Source: Haloquadratum walsbyi J07HQW2
Lineage (GTDB): Archaea; Halobacteriota; Halobacteria; Halobacteriales; Haloferacaceae
Direction: 5' to 3'
DNA: 64,000 nucleotides
Assembly: GCF_000415985.1 (NCBI RefSeq)
Contig: NZ_KE356561.1
Location: 1,249,362 to 1,313,361, forward strand
Shown in pieces: positions 47,151 through 56,672 of this stretch. A program made the translations under genes and the position numbers. Below the pieces are notes generated by a model. That model searched no databases. It was not told where the DNA came from and saw only the letters and a program-made list of their open reading frames with translations. Numbering within the stretch: position 1 is the first letter of the stretch; every line of letters starts with the position of its first letter.

Positions 47151-47378
47151 TGAGTGATTCCTCTAATTTTGTTCTCGGGTATAATAAAAACGTTCATAAA
47201 GCTGGATGTAGAGCCGAGGCAGAAGTTAGAAATTTTAGATTTGACATCCAGATATTGTATCATATTTGTATGTCATATTGCGTATATTAGATATGTCTGC
47301 GCAAATAATAAAAATAACAAAATGATTACCTCTGACGCTTGAGCGAACCCCTTTATCTAGTGCCCCGCAATGTTGAGT

Positions 47379-48317
47379 ATGGACTCAATCAACCGGATGG
47401 CGGTTGAGCTTGTTGACGAAGCGATTGATTTTGCTGAGGAACTCCGAATCACTCCACAGGAATTAGATTCCGGTGCGAGAGTACTTGATTTTGGTGTAAA
47501 CGCAGAAGGTGGTGTTGAGGCCGGATTATTGCTCGCTGAGATCCAGACTGCCGGGTTGGCGACGATACAGACGCGGATGGATGATGTTGCAGGCGTACAG
47601 ACGCCGCATGTTGAAGTTCAAACAGACCATCCGGCAGTAGCATTATTATGCTCACAAAAGGCAGGATGGGAGCTTGAATTCGATGACCCAGTGTTCGAAG
47701 GGCTTGGAGCAGGACCAGCTCGTGCACTTGTCGCCGAAGAAGATGAATTTCGCACTTTAGAGTACTTTGATGAGTTTGAGTTGGCTGTGCTTAGTATTGA
47801 AAGCATTTCACTCCCGTCTAAGACTGTCATTGACCATGTTGCCCAGAAGGCAGATGTAAATCCGGGTGGAGTTATGCTCCCAACATATGCCACTGGATCC
47901 ATCGTCGGTAGTGTCACAGCCGCAGCACGGGCTGCAGAGCTTGCATTATTCCGATTATTTGAGCTTGGATACGATGTCCGAAACGTTCATTCAGCCTATG
48001 GGTCAGCACCAATCGCACCAATCAGTCATAATGAAAGCGTTGCAATGGGGCGAACAAACGATGCATTAGCATATGGAGGTACCGTGCATCTCACCGTCAC
48101 AACGGATGATCCTGTGCTTGAACAGCTTCCTTCGACTGCTCATAATAAATATGGGACACCGTTTCAAGAAATCTTCGCCGAGGCAGATTGGGATTTCTAT
48201 GACGTTCCGGAAAGCGTCTTTGCGCCTGCACAAGTGACGGTTGATGTAATTGACGGTCCAACGCATGTTCTTGGTGACACAAATGAGGAACTTGTTGCTG
48301 AATCATTTGATTATTGA
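47379..48317 (+). CDS. mch: Methenyl-tetrahydromethanopterin cyclohydrolase
   Basis: Hydrolyses methenyl- to formyl-tetrahydropterin in the C1 pathway. Seen: N-terminal MDSINRMAVELVDEAIDFAEEL, VLDFGVNAEGGVEAGLLLAEI, FEGLGAGPARAL and a C-terminal FAPAQVTVDVIDGPTHVLGDTNEELVAESFD, typical of Mch. Both ATG 47370 and 47379 are possible; the latter (MDSIN) is the usual haloarchaeal start. 312 residues is normal. Haloarchaea use Mch with a folate- or pterin-type carrier, so together with FolD and GlyA it covers several C1 steps in this window. It stands alone. Confidence 0.95.
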   Translation: MDSINRMAVELVDEAIDFAEELRITPQELDSGARVLDFGVNAEGGVEAGLLLAEIQTAGLATIQTRMDDVAGVQTPHVEVQTDHPAVALLCSQKAGWELEFDDPVFEGLGAGPARALVAEEDEFRTLEYFDEFELAVLSIESISLPSKTVIDHVAQKADVNPGGVMLPTYATGSIVGSVTAAARAAELALFRLFELGYDVRNVHSAYGSAPIAPISHNESVAMGRTNDALAYGGTVHLTVTTDDPVLEQLPSTAHNKYGTPFQEIFAEADWDFYDVPESVFAPAQVTVDVIDGPTHVLGDTNEELVAESFDY

Positions 48318-48472
48318 TCATACTCTCCGTGATCCTATCATTTAGATTACGTATTTATTTCATTAGTTCGGTGAATGTCATATTAGTCACAAAGTTGTTG
48401 ACATCTGTACTGCTGTAGCGTACATAATAACCGACATCAGGTTCACAAAACCCGCTGAAGCTAAAATTAATA

Positions 48473-49819
48473 TCAGGCTGCTGGTGTTGCTGGATCATCA
48501 TCGGTGTCTCCATCAGTCTCAGTGGATGAGTCATCCGTGTTAAGAAGACCATCATCAGCATCATTATTGCCGTGCTGCTCACGGAGTCGGCGGATACGCG
48601 TCGGAATCGGTGGGTGAGTCATATGGAATGCGGCGTATGCTGGATGTGGAAATGGATTCTGTAAATTTTCACCAGCAAGCGTTTGAAGCGCCTGTGTCAT
48701 GGCTCTTGATCCACCCATGGTCTCAGCTGCAAAATCATCGGCTTCGCGTTCATGCGACAGTGAAAGCCGGTTTGTCACAGGTGAAAGTAATCCAAGAGCT
48801 GGTCCGGCGTATAATAGCCCAATCGCTAATGCAGCGTACGTCACTGATGGGAGATTAAATGCAGTGTATACCCACCCAGAACTAGTAATCCACCACAGGA
48901 AAGCAAAGACTACTCCCATTTGGACTGCAGACACAGCGAGTTGCTTCCAGATGTGTGCTCTCTTCCAGTGCGCAAGCTCGTGTGCAAGGACCGCCTGAAT
49001 TGAGTCAGTATTCATCTGTTCAATAAGAGTGTCAAACAATACGACTCGTTTCGCACGACCAAATCCAATAAAGTACGCGTTTGAATGCGAGGAGCGACGA
49101 CTTGCATCCATTTCGTATATTTGTTCACAATCAAATCCAGCTCGCTCAAATACATCTTCGACTGCATCGTGAAGCGCTCCAGACTCGATCGGCTCAAAAT
49201 CGTTGAACAGTGGTGCGATTACTCGTGGGTAAATAACCATTGTTGCGAGTGATACGCCAATTACAACGAGCCACCCAAGAACGGGCCATAACGATGGGAC
49301 AGCCTGTATAACCCAAAGGACCACCCCCCCGATTAGGGTCGTTGCAATGAGTCCAATGACAAGACCGATAATCCAATCACGGAGCCATAACATTATTGAC
49401 TGATTATTGAATCCAAATCGATCTTCAATAACAAATGTCTTGTATATATCAAATGGTGCATTGAACAAACGCGACGCAAAAACAGCACCGGCAATGAGTA
49501 GTATACCCTGTACCGATGGACCAAATCCAGTTTTTGTGAGTGTTTGTACCAGACCAGCGTAGGCACCGGTCAATACAACGCCTAGCACAGTTGCGAGTCC
49601 AACCCATGATTGAATCCGTGAGAGAATTGTTGTTGAGCGTTGATATGAAAGTATTCGCTCGGGGTCTGAAATATTGAGTCCCTCACGGATCCACGTGTCT
49701 GCATCGCGAACAGCCGTGGTCCCATAGCTGATATTAATTGCATCAAGTGCTGAATACAACACCTGTACACCAACGAGTAGGACAGTAAGTCCAATGACTG
49801 GGGTTGATATCGAAAGCAT
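48473..49819 (-). CDS. M48 family metalloprotease (Ste24/CAAX protease-like)
   Basis: Membrane zinc protease. Seen: about seven hydrophobic segments, the Ste24-type segment FNAPFDIYKTFVIEDRFGFNNQS, the zinc site VLAHELAHWKRAH (HExxH-like) with a third ligand Glu likely in SHEREADDFAAETMGG, and C-terminal FHMTHPPIPTRIRRLREQ, which occurs in HtpX and Ste24. The frame is open to 49912; the ATG at 49819 (MLSISTPVIG) starts right at the first membrane helix. Acidic Thr/Asp-rich C-terminal tail of about 30 residues. No prenylation pathway is known for its peptides here; general membrane protein quality control is the safe role. Confidence 0.93.
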   Translation of the reverse strand: MLSISTPVIGLTVLLVGVQVLYSALDAINISYGTTAVRDADTWIREGLNISDPERILSYQRSTTILSRIQSWVGLATVLGVVLTGAYAGLVQTLTKTGFGPSVQGILLIAGAVFASRLFNAPFDIYKTFVIEDRFGFNNQSIMLWLRDWIIGLVIGLIATTLIGGVVLWVIQAVPSLWPVLGWLVVIGVSLATMVIYPRVIAPLFNDFEPIESGALHDAVEDVFERAGFDCEQIYEMDASRRSSHSNAYFIGFGRAKRVVLFDTLIEQMNTDSIQAVLAHELAHWKRAHIWKQLAVSAVQMGVVFAFLWWITSSGWVYTAFNLPSVTYAALAIGLLYAGPALGLLSPVTNRLSLSHEREADDFAAETMGGSRAMTQALQTLAGENLQNPFPHPAYAAFHMTHPPIPTRIRRLREQHGNNDADDGLLNTDDSSTETDGDTDDDPATPAA

Positions 49820-49993
49820 ATCTAAATCATTGGGAGCCGACAGTTTCAATCTCTCGGGAGGAACACATGTTATGACTGTGACGTACTCTGAATTTTGAGA
49901 TAGAATAAACACCGCGAGTCATGACTGTTGATATCAAACATTACAGGTATAAATATCAATCAAGAGGAAACATTATAACAAGCGGTCTGAACG

Positions 49994-51625
49994 CTATGAG
50001 TCCGATGTGTCAATAGAGGTAGTAATGTCAACAACCGTTCCGACACCTTTCGACTGCCCTTCACGGAACACAAATCGTTGTCCTTCTTCAACAAGATACG
50101 GGCGGAATTTGAACTCAACAGTCGCAATGCCGGTGTCACCAGGAAGGAGTTGTCCATCGTCTGGGTGGAAAATGACAGCCTCACTCGCTGTTTGGAGATG
50201 AACAACTGGCTCATATCCATCTCGGATTCGCGTCGGGTGGTTTAAAACCATTATTTCAGCCTCAAATGATCGAACAGGAATCGGGTCATTCTCTGCTGGG
50301 AGAAGTGCCATACCGCGCTCAATTTCTTCTTCATCGACGCCTTTCAGGGCGATGCCAACAATTCTTCCTGCTTCCGCGCGGTCAACGCGATGATAGTGCA
50401 TTTCGATTGAACGAACCTCAACATCGCGGAATGAGCCATCTGGCATTGGACCAAGTTGTAACTCATCACCAGCTTCAACACAACCGGATTCGACTGTTCC
50501 TGAGGCGACAGCACCAACACCGGTCACTGAGTACGTTCGGTCAACGTACATCCGGAAGTCGTCTCGATCATGGTTGGTCGTCTTCGGGAGCGACTCAAAC
50601 ATCGAATCAAGGTCATCAAGTCCAGTCATCGACACTGCACTCGTTCGAAGAATCGGGACCACTGAGTCACTCAGTTCATTGACAGCCGCAGCGACTCCAT
50701 GTCGCTCAATTAAAAATGGCGTTCGACCGACATCGCGAAGTAATCGTTCAACGGCGCGTTCAACCTCAGCAACACGCTCATTATCGACCATGTCAACTTT
50801 TGTGATCGCAACAACCGTCGGAAGTTCCATTGCGAGTAAAATACCAAGATGTTCACGTGTTGTTTTTGTGGGACCATCATCAGCGGCGACAACGAGAAGA
50901 CCATAATCAAGTCGTTGACCAACAAGTCCACGAATAGTTGTTCGGAGCCACGGCTCATGACCTACTGTATCAACGAATGAAACAAGACGATCAGACTCTT
51001 CGACGACCCGGGCTCGGTCTGATTTTCGATGTGGATTATCCATATGGACGGTCTCGGTGCTGGTGAATCCATACACAGCATATGAGAGGTCAGCCGAAAG
51101 ACCGCGTTCGACCTCGTGAGGTTGAACATCAAGAAATCCACGGGTCTGTCCTTGCCCGTCATCCGCAGTCCCGGTAACAAGTGAGCCTACAAGAGTCGAC
51201 TTTCCATGATCAACATGACCGGCTGTCCCGACGACGATGTGATCATCATCGACATTGAGCATCGACCCTTCAGTAATGGTTGCAACCCCGACACGACCAC
51301 GCTCTATCTCAGTGCCAACGCCCCAAGTCTCAACATCTTCAATATGCGCTCCAGCCTCTTCAGCAAGCACAGAAAGAACATCCATAGACTCTGAGAACGC
51401 ATCTGCAGAAATACCGGCAATGCCACCATCGTCGGTTACACCGATAACATACATTGCAGTGCCATCACCTGAGAGTACTCGGTGACGTAGTTGCGCTGCA
51501 AGGCTTTCGAGTCGCCCGTCTGCGAGGTGCACCTCACGGGAGAGTCGTTCTTTAAATTCAACGTTGCCCCCCTCCTCCTCGCCGCGATCAAGAGCCGCCT
51601 CAAGAGCGGCTCGATCAGCGCTCAT
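49994..51625 (-). CDS. GTPBP1-like translational GTPase
   Basis: EF-Tu-superfamily GTPase of the archaeal GTPBP1/2-like group, possibly in mRNA decay or ribosome rescue. Seen: a unique N-terminal extension (1-125), P-loop GHVDHGKSTLVG near 135-146, switch II as DTVGHEP, ITKVDM (NKxD variant) and domains II-III (about 370-540). The GSFRDVEVRSIEMHYHRVDRAEAGRIVGIALKG part is domain II. Full length, 543 residues. The ATG at 51625 gives an acidic N-terminus (LDRGEEEGG). Upstream is a 350-base gap. Confidence 0.9.
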   Translation of the reverse strand: MSADRAALEAALDRGEEEGGNVEFKERLSREVHLADGRLESLAAQLRHRVLSGDGTAMYVIGVTDDGGIAGISADAFSESMDVLSVLAEEAGAHIEDVETWGVGTEIERGRVGVATITEGSMLNVDDDHIVVGTAGHVDHGKSTLVGSLVTGTADDGQGQTRGFLDVQPHEVERGLSADLSYAVYGFTSTETVHMDNPHRKSDRARVVEESDRLVSFVDTVGHEPWLRTTIRGLVGQRLDYGLLVVAADDGPTKTTREHLGILLAMELPTVVAITKVDMVDNERVAEVERAVERLLRDVGRTPFLIERHGVAAAVNELSDSVVPILRTSAVSMTGLDDLDSMFESLPKTTNHDRDDFRMYVDRTYSVTGVGAVASGTVESGCVEAGDELQLGPMPDGSFRDVEVRSIEMHYHRVDRAEAGRIVGIALKGVDEEEIERGMALLPAENDPIPVRSFEAEIMVLNHPTRIRDGYEPVVHLQTASEAVIFHPDDGQLLPGDTGIATVEFKFRPYLVEEGQRFVFREGQSKGVGTVVDITTSIDTSDS

Positions 51626-51977
51626 ACTATTTGGTACGTAATGAGTTAATAAAACCTTTTTCGTGGTGTGGCTTCCCTTCTCACACTAGTGATATTGAGA
51701 TATACTGTGGATATCAATTAACACGACAGTATCATGCAAGCGAAAGATTGAGTTCAACTATTGTTATTCAAGAAGCTCAAAGCTGCATCCTGAGTCACAT
51801 CAGATGGTATAATCATATTAATAATCCTCGTTGGGTTTTATTATCTCGCATATGGGTCATGACTGAAACAGTCAATAAACACTAAACCTCTGATGTCCAC
51901 GCTAGTTGGTGACGTGGGTAGTCACGATAATTCCTCGAAATCAAATGGGGTAAAGAATAACATATGATTGCGATTAC
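51626..51977. other. Intergenic region, no gene seen
   Basis: About 350 AT-rich bases between two minus-strand genes. The plus-strand frame at 51631-51885 is not haloarchaeal in composition and is rejected. No RNA or repeat seen. Confidence 0.5.
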
Positions 51978-52487
51978 TTATTCAGAGAGATATTCATATG
52001 CTTTATTCACGCGTTTGAACCTTTCTTCATCACCTGTTTCGGTATCGGGGTGAGTCTCTTTGACCCGCTCACGATATGCACGTTTAATCGTTGCTTGATC
52101 AGCATCAGAATCAACGCCAAGTGTTTGATATGCCTCTACAGTGCTAAGTCCACTCGAGCGTCGTGATGTTCGATTGCTCCGCTCGCGGGTCTGCCGGTGG
52201 TTTGCTGCACGCCGTCCTGGTCCAAATCCCTCAAAACTACCTGATCCACGCGCGGCACTTCTGGATTGATTCGCACGACGGCGACTACCCCGTTGTCGGG
52301 TTGCACCTGCACGGATTTTTTTCTCAATGCGTCCACTTGCATGATACCAAAGAAGATACGTCGCTATTGCGAAGGGGACAGCAACGACAAGTAAGAATAA
52401 CTGATAGACGAACGAGAGTATTGTCAGTAAAGTCGTGATACCTGCAAAGACGGCTGCGATTCCGACGACGAGGCGATCTCCGTCCAC
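51978..52487 (-). CDS. J-domain (DnaJ-like) membrane protein
   Basis: Protein with two N-terminal membrane helices (about residues 7-27 and 27-48) and a C-terminal J domain: YQTLGVDSDADQATIKRAYRERVKETHPDTETGDEERFKRVNKAYEYLSE (about 119-169), with the HPD tripeptide in THPDTE. Between them is a basic Arg/Ser linker (RKAG... RGSRRRANQSRSAARGSGSFEG), likely disordered. It would recruit DnaK to the membrane surface, but no DnaK gene is near. Function by family only. Confidence 0.9.
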   Translation of the reverse strand: MDGDRLVVGIAAVFAGITTLLTILSFVYQLFLLVVAVPFAIATYLLWYHASGRIEKKIRAGATRQRGSRRRANQSRSAARGSGSFEGFGPGRRAANHRQTRERSNRTSRRSSGLSTVEAYQTLGVDSDADQATIKRAYRERVKETHPDTETGDEERFKRVNKAYEYLSE

Positions 52488-52784
52488 ATCAGTATCTAAA
52501 CATCAACGAACGTAAACGTCTCGACAGGTGCTCAGAGGTATAAGATTCATAATTTTATGTTTGAATATACAACAGCGAGAGTGTGCTCAATGAATTCCCT
52601 TGTGGTCAAGCCCAGTAGCGTTCGCCGTGTGGTTTAATAAATGTGAGCATAATTGATCCATATCAGTCGTATATATTGATAACGCTGCGTTGAGCAGGTC
52701 TAGTTAGAAATCAAAATTTGGATTCAATTTCTCTTCAATTATTAAATCAGTGTTTTCAATAATACGTCGCTCACAGTTCTTTGT

Positions 52785-52961
52785 ATGAGTCTTGAACGAG
52801 AGTATGAGTGTCCTGAATGTGGAGAAATACAGTTTTGGAAGACAGCATCGACGGAAGTCCACCTCGGGACAAAAATCAAATGGGCTTGTGATGGGTGTGG
52901 CTATGAGTTCATTGAGATTGATGATGTTAATACGGCAGACGAGCCCTCAGCATTGAATTGA
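52785..52961 (+). CDS. Zinc-ribbon microprotein (58 residues)
   Basis: A small protein with two Cys-x2-Cys pairs, CPEC (residues 9-12) and CDGC (about 39-42), in the order of a rubredoxin-like zinc ribbon with a spacer of about 26 residues. It starts with ATG (MSLEREYECPECGE) and ends acidic (DEPSALN). This composition and layout match small zinc-ribbon proteins common in haloarchaea, so I accept it even though it is short. About 100 bases before the end of the convergent livF2 gene. No function known. Confidence 0.72.
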   Translation: MSLEREYECPECGEIQFWKTASTEVHLGTKIKWACDGCGYEFIEIDDVNTADEPSALN

Positions 52962-53064
52962 AATTAAATTAACTATTGAGATATTCAGTGTATTCTTGTA
53001 TATACCTTCAGAGATCGATATCTACCCGCGGCTATTTTGTTTGCTGTTTACAATTGAGTGCATA

Positions 53065-53772
53065 TCATTCGCCGAGATATAATGCTGCTACCTCATCACT
53101 TTCGAGTAATGCTGTCCCATCACCCTCAAACTCGTTTTCTCCCATATCAAGAACGTATCCACGGTCGGACACGCTGAGCGCTTGACGAGCGTTCTGCTCA
53201 ACCATCAAAATCGCCGTATTCGTTTCATCGCGAATATCAACAAGTCGGTCAAACATATTATCGACAAGATCTGGAGCAAGTCCAGCGGAGGGCTCATCAA
53301 CAAGCAATAAATCTGGGTCTATCATCAATGCTGAAGAGAGAGCAAGCATCTGTTGTTGCCCACCAGACATTGAGCCCGCCCGCTGATTCCGACGCTCAGA
53401 GAGGATAGGGAAACGATCCCAAACGGTCTGTAAGTCGTCTTCTGTTGGATTTCCGTCGATATATGCCCCCATTTCGAGGTTTTCACGAACGCTCAGAGTC
53501 GGGAACACATTTTCTTTCTGTGGGACATAACATAGTCCTCGTCGGGTTACCTCATTAGGTCGCAGCGATGTGATATCCTCTCCACTGAATCTAACAGATC
53601 CTTCCCAACAGTCAATTAACCCATATGTTGCCTTCATCATCGTTGATTTTCCTGCTCCATTCGGACCGATTATAGTGACAATTTCATCATTCTCAACATT
53701 TAAATCAACACCATGAAGAATCTCTGCATCCCCGTAGCCAGAAACAACATTACGTGCTTCAAGTAGTGACAT
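53065..53772 (-). CDS. livF2: Branched-chain-type ABC transporter ATPase (LivF-like), second system
   Basis: Nucleotide-binding subunit of the second Liv-type transporter. Seen: Walker A GPNGAGKS, signature MSGGQQQMLALSSAL, Walker B LLLVDEPSAGLAP (LivF-type AGLxP) and VEQNARQAL. The preferred start is ATG 53772 (MSLLEARNVVSGYG); the frame is open to 53799 inside livG2. Length 235 is normal; no insertion. Last gene of the minus-strand permease/ATPase operon. Confidence 0.94.
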   Translation of the reverse strand: MSLLEARNVVSGYGDAEILHGVDLNVENDEIVTIIGPNGAGKSTMMKATYGLIDCWEGSVRFSGEDITSLRPNEVTRRGLCYVPQKENVFPTLSVRENLEMGAYIDGNPTEDDLQTVWDRFPILSERRNQRAGSMSGGQQQMLALSSALMIDPDLLLVDEPSAGLAPDLVDNMFDRLVDIRDETNTAILMVEQNARQALSVSDRGYVLDMGENEFEGDGTALLESDEVAALYLGE

Positions 53773-53773
53773 A

Positions 53774-54799
53774 CTATTCAGCCCCCAAATATGCATCAAT
53801 TACTGCTTGATCTGAACGAATCTCTTCAGGTGGTCCCTCAACAAGTCGCTTTCCTTCATTCATGACAATAATTCGATCGGAGAGTTCCATGATAACATCC
53901 ATATCATGCTCCACAATGCAGAACGTATATCCATCATCACGAAGCGTCTTCACACGATCCATCAGCTTCTGCGTTAATGCTGGGTTGACACCTGCAACTG
54001 GCTCATCAAGAAGAATGAGTTCCGGGTCAAGCATCAGCACGCGTCCGAGCTCAAGCAGCTTTCGCTGTCCCCCAGAAAGATTCTCTGCAGGCTCATTCTG
54101 AAGATGATCAATCTCAAGTAATTCAAGCATCTCAACTGCACGCTTTCGAACAGCATCCTCCTCACCCCTAACCGTTGGCTGTCGAAGCCACGTGTTCAAT
54201 ACATGCTCACCAGCCTGATCCTGTGGAGCAAGCATCAAATTCTCAAGGGCAGTCATCTCACCGAGTTCTCGTGTTAACTGAAAGGTTCGGACAAGTCCGG
54301 ATCGTGCAAGCATGTATGGACGACTATTTGCAGTCTCTGAACCACGCTGTTTGAATCGTTCTTGAGTAAGGTATCCACCTGCACCAAGGGCTGCTGCGCC
54401 AGCAGTTATCCCGATTGCTGGGAGTGCTCCGAGATTGAGTGTGCCGAGTCCAACTGCCCCTCCAATGACACCAGTTGTGAACGCACTGGCAGCACTCCAG
54501 ATTTGTGATTCTGTTTGCGTTGGCGTCATAAGTGCCTGAAGATCTGCCCCACGATACTGAACTGTCCCACCATCTGGAACATAAAATCCACTAATAAGAT
54601 TGAATGTAGTTGTTTTTCCAGCACCGTTCGGTCCAATGAGTCCCGTTATTGACCCTTCGGTGATATCAAATGTGGCATCATCAACAGCCACGATGCCGCC
54701 GAATGTTTTTCGTAGATTCCTGACTTTCAGTAGTGATTCCGTATCACTTGGTGCTGCATTATCATCAGAAGCATCCACTGACGATTCAGGATGATTCAT
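53774..54799 (-). CDS. livG2: LivG-like ATPase with hydrophobic insertion, second system
   Basis: Nucleotide-binding subunit enlarged by an insertion. Seen: N-terminal acidic leader, Walker A GPNGAGKT (near 56-63), then at about residues 89-163 a Gly/Ala-rich hydrophobic stretch (VIGGAVGLGTLNLGALPAI and TAGAAALGAGGYL) that is absent from livG1; Q-loop region GLVRTFQL, signature LSGGQRKLLELGRVL, Walker B LILLDEPVAGVNP, and IVEHDMD. The core is intact. In livG1 only nine or so residues separate the same two points. It overlaps livM2 by a few bases (ATG inside the end of livM2). The insert lies near the transmembrane-domain interface in LivG-type structures, inferred from motif order. Confidence 0.9.
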   Translation of the reverse strand: MNHPESSVDASDDNAAPSDTESLLKVRNLRKTFGGIVAVDDATFDITEGSITGLIGPNGAGKTTTFNLISGFYVPDGGTVQYRGADLQALMTPTQTESQIWSAASAFTTGVIGGAVGLGTLNLGALPAIGITAGAAALGAGGYLTQERFKQRGSETANSRPYMLARSGLVRTFQLTRELGEMTALENLMLAPQDQAGEHVLNTWLRQPTVRGEEDAVRKRAVEMLELLEIDHLQNEPAENLSGGQRKLLELGRVLMLDPELILLDEPVAGVNPALTQKLMDRVKTLRDDGYTFCIVEHDMDVIMELSDRIIVMNEGKRLVEGPPEEIRSDQAVIDAYLGAE

Positions 54800-54801
54800 G
54801 C

Positions 54802-56670
54802 TCATTCTTCACCCTCAAATTCTCGCTGTGTCCCCACGCCGGGGACCCGGTCGGAATCTATATTTCGGTTCATTGTCGATTCGCCGTCGGCTTCATTTGA
54901 TGAGTTCATTTCAGTACGTTGTGCTCGTTGCGGTCCTGATGAATCTCCGTCGGTCGTTGCTGTCGTCGCGGCATTATTTGTTCGACTACCTAAAAGCCCT
55001 TCAGGAAGATAATACAACACAATCAGGAATAGGACGCCAACAACAACAAGTCGAAATGACTGGATATTAACTCGAATCGCAGGTGGGAAAAAGGCTGCAA
55101 GTTGTGTTGTTGCTTGTTGGAAAGCCCAAAAGAGAGCAGCGCCGACAATCATTCCCTTATTATTCCCCGCACCTCCGACGAACATAATCAAGAGAGTAAT
55201 AAATGTCACCCGAGGTGCAAATGTTGTAAATGTTAGTCCCTGTGCGTACATTGCCCACAGGGCACCGGCAAAGCCACCAAGCGCAGACCCAATAACCATA
55301 CTCTGTAACTTGTACGTGAACGGATTTTTTCCAAGTGATTTAACCACTGTTTCATCATTTCGTATTGCTCGAAGCACTCGACCAAACGGTGACTCAACTG
55401 TTCGTTCAACAATCGCATACAATCCAACGAAGAACAACACAAACCCAGCTAACTGGAAACGAGGGTAATCAACTTTGACAGTTAATTCACCGATACCGAC
55501 AATGGCGTACCCGACACCAACGTCACCTCCAAATCGGAGTAACCAGACAATATTCTGAAACAGCGTCTGTGTAGCGCCAGCAATGTCACCACTACCCAGA
55601 GGACCGAGTGTTGGTAGCACAAAATACCACAATGAAATAAACCATAATGATCCAACACCAATGATAGCAAGTCGATGATTCGATAAAACATCAATCCGGG
55701 TTGTTGTGTAATAGTATACACCAACAAGGGCAGCAAGTGCACTGACAGTAATGATTATTTTGAGCCCAACTGCCTTCAGGATTGGAAGTGGAATCAGTGC
55801 GAGTAACAGTCCTGTCCCAAGCACAACACCTGTTGTAATCGCAGTTTGAGGGAGATCCACATAGTGCTCACGAATAGCGACCGCGGCGACGATCCACGTG
55901 TACAATGAGACAATCACACCAACCGCGAGTGTAATACCTGCTGTGAACACCGTTACAGCGGCGAGGATACCTGCAATCGTCCCAGCGACTGCAGCAGCTC
56001 GTGGTACCTGCTGGGCAATTGCATCAGCACGTGTGAATCCGAATGTGGTAAGATTGTATAATCGATCACGAAAGCGAGACGAGCTAATCGATTTATCTGA
56101 TGTCATCGATGTTGCCGTCGCCAATGTAGACGTGGATATCATGCCAAGGACAGCCGTTGTCAGACCCCAAGCGACAAATACAATCAATCCAAGTAGGACT
56201 GCACCAACAATTGTCTCGCCAGTGACTGGGAATGATCCCTGTAGCGGCGGGCTGTATCCACGGAGGGCATCGGGTCCATTGGCGAGCCATGTTTCTGATT
56301 GAATAACACGCTGGAAAATAACGGAGATGCCGAGTACTGTTATTGCAAGGTAATCCTCACGCAATCGGATGGTCGGAAGTGTGACTAATCCACCAACAAT
56401 ACCTGCAAGGATTGTTCCTGCAAGGATAGCCGTTACCCAACTGCCAAGAATTGGAATGTCACCGAGTCCAATCACGTAGACCGTGAAATCTGTTGGATCA
56501 TCCGGTCCAAGTACGAACAATGCCGAAGTATATGCTCCGATGAGATAGAATCCGACATGTCCAAAATCAAGAAGTCCTGTGTGACCATATTTGACATTTA
56601 ATCCGAGAGCGAGGATACCGTAAATTGAGACAAGAAGCATAAACGAAACAACAACATCTGCAACAGCCAT
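54802..56670 (-). CDS. livM2: Enlarged LivM-like permease, second system
   Basis: Permease of 622 residues, nearly twice the normal LivM (livM1 has 356). Seen: LivM core before (KYGHTGLLDFGHVGF, residues 27-41) and after (SPFGRVLRAIRNDE, 427-440; PRVTFITLLIMFVGGAGNNKG, later). Between about 178 and 400 sits an extra segment with roughly six additional hydrophobic helices and a Ser/Thr-rich loop (about 180-200), matching no part of livM1. The C-terminal tail (about 555-622) is acidic Asn/Ser/Asp. The start at 56670 is ATG (MAVADVVV). Downstream it overlaps livG2; upstream livH2 stops two bases before. Function of the insertion is unknown. Confidence 0.88.
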   Translation of the reverse strand: MAVADVVVSFMLLVSIYGILALGLNVKYGHTGLLDFGHVGFYLIGAYTSALFVLGPDDPTDFTVYVIGLGDIPILGSWVTAILAGTILAGIVGGLVTLPTIRLREDYLAITVLGISVIFQRVIQSETWLANGPDALRGYSPPLQGSFPVTGETIVGAVLLGLIVFVAWGLTTAVLGMISTSTLATATSMTSDKSISSSRFRDRLYNLTTFGFTRADAIAQQVPRAAAVAGTIAGILAAVTVFTAGITLAVGVIVSLYTWIVAAVAIREHYVDLPQTAITTGVVLGTGLLLALIPLPILKAVGLKIIITVSALAALVGVYYYTTTRIDVLSNHRLAIIGVGSLWFISLWYFVLPTLGPLGSGDIAGATQTLFQNIVWLLRFGGDVGVGYAIVGIGELTVKVDYPRFQLAGFVLFFVGLYAIVERTVESPFGRVLRAIRNDETVVKSLGKNPFTYKLQSMVIGSALGGFAGALWAMYAQGLTFTTFAPRVTFITLLIMFVGGAGNNKGMIVGAALFWAFQQATTQLAAFFPPAIRVNIQSFRLVVVGVLFLIVLYYLPEGLLGSRTNNAATTATTDGDSSGPQRAQRTEMNSSNEADGESTMNRNIDSDRVPGVGTQREFEGEE

Positions 56671-56672
56671 GT

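Noticed and set aside
51631..51885. An 84-residue plus-strand frame in a 350-base gap
   Set aside because: Composition is not haloarchaeal and it has no recognisable family.
53774..54799. LivG2 insertion caused by a sequencing frame error
   Set aside because: ABC motifs on both sides are in one frame and the insert has a consistent hydrophobic pattern.
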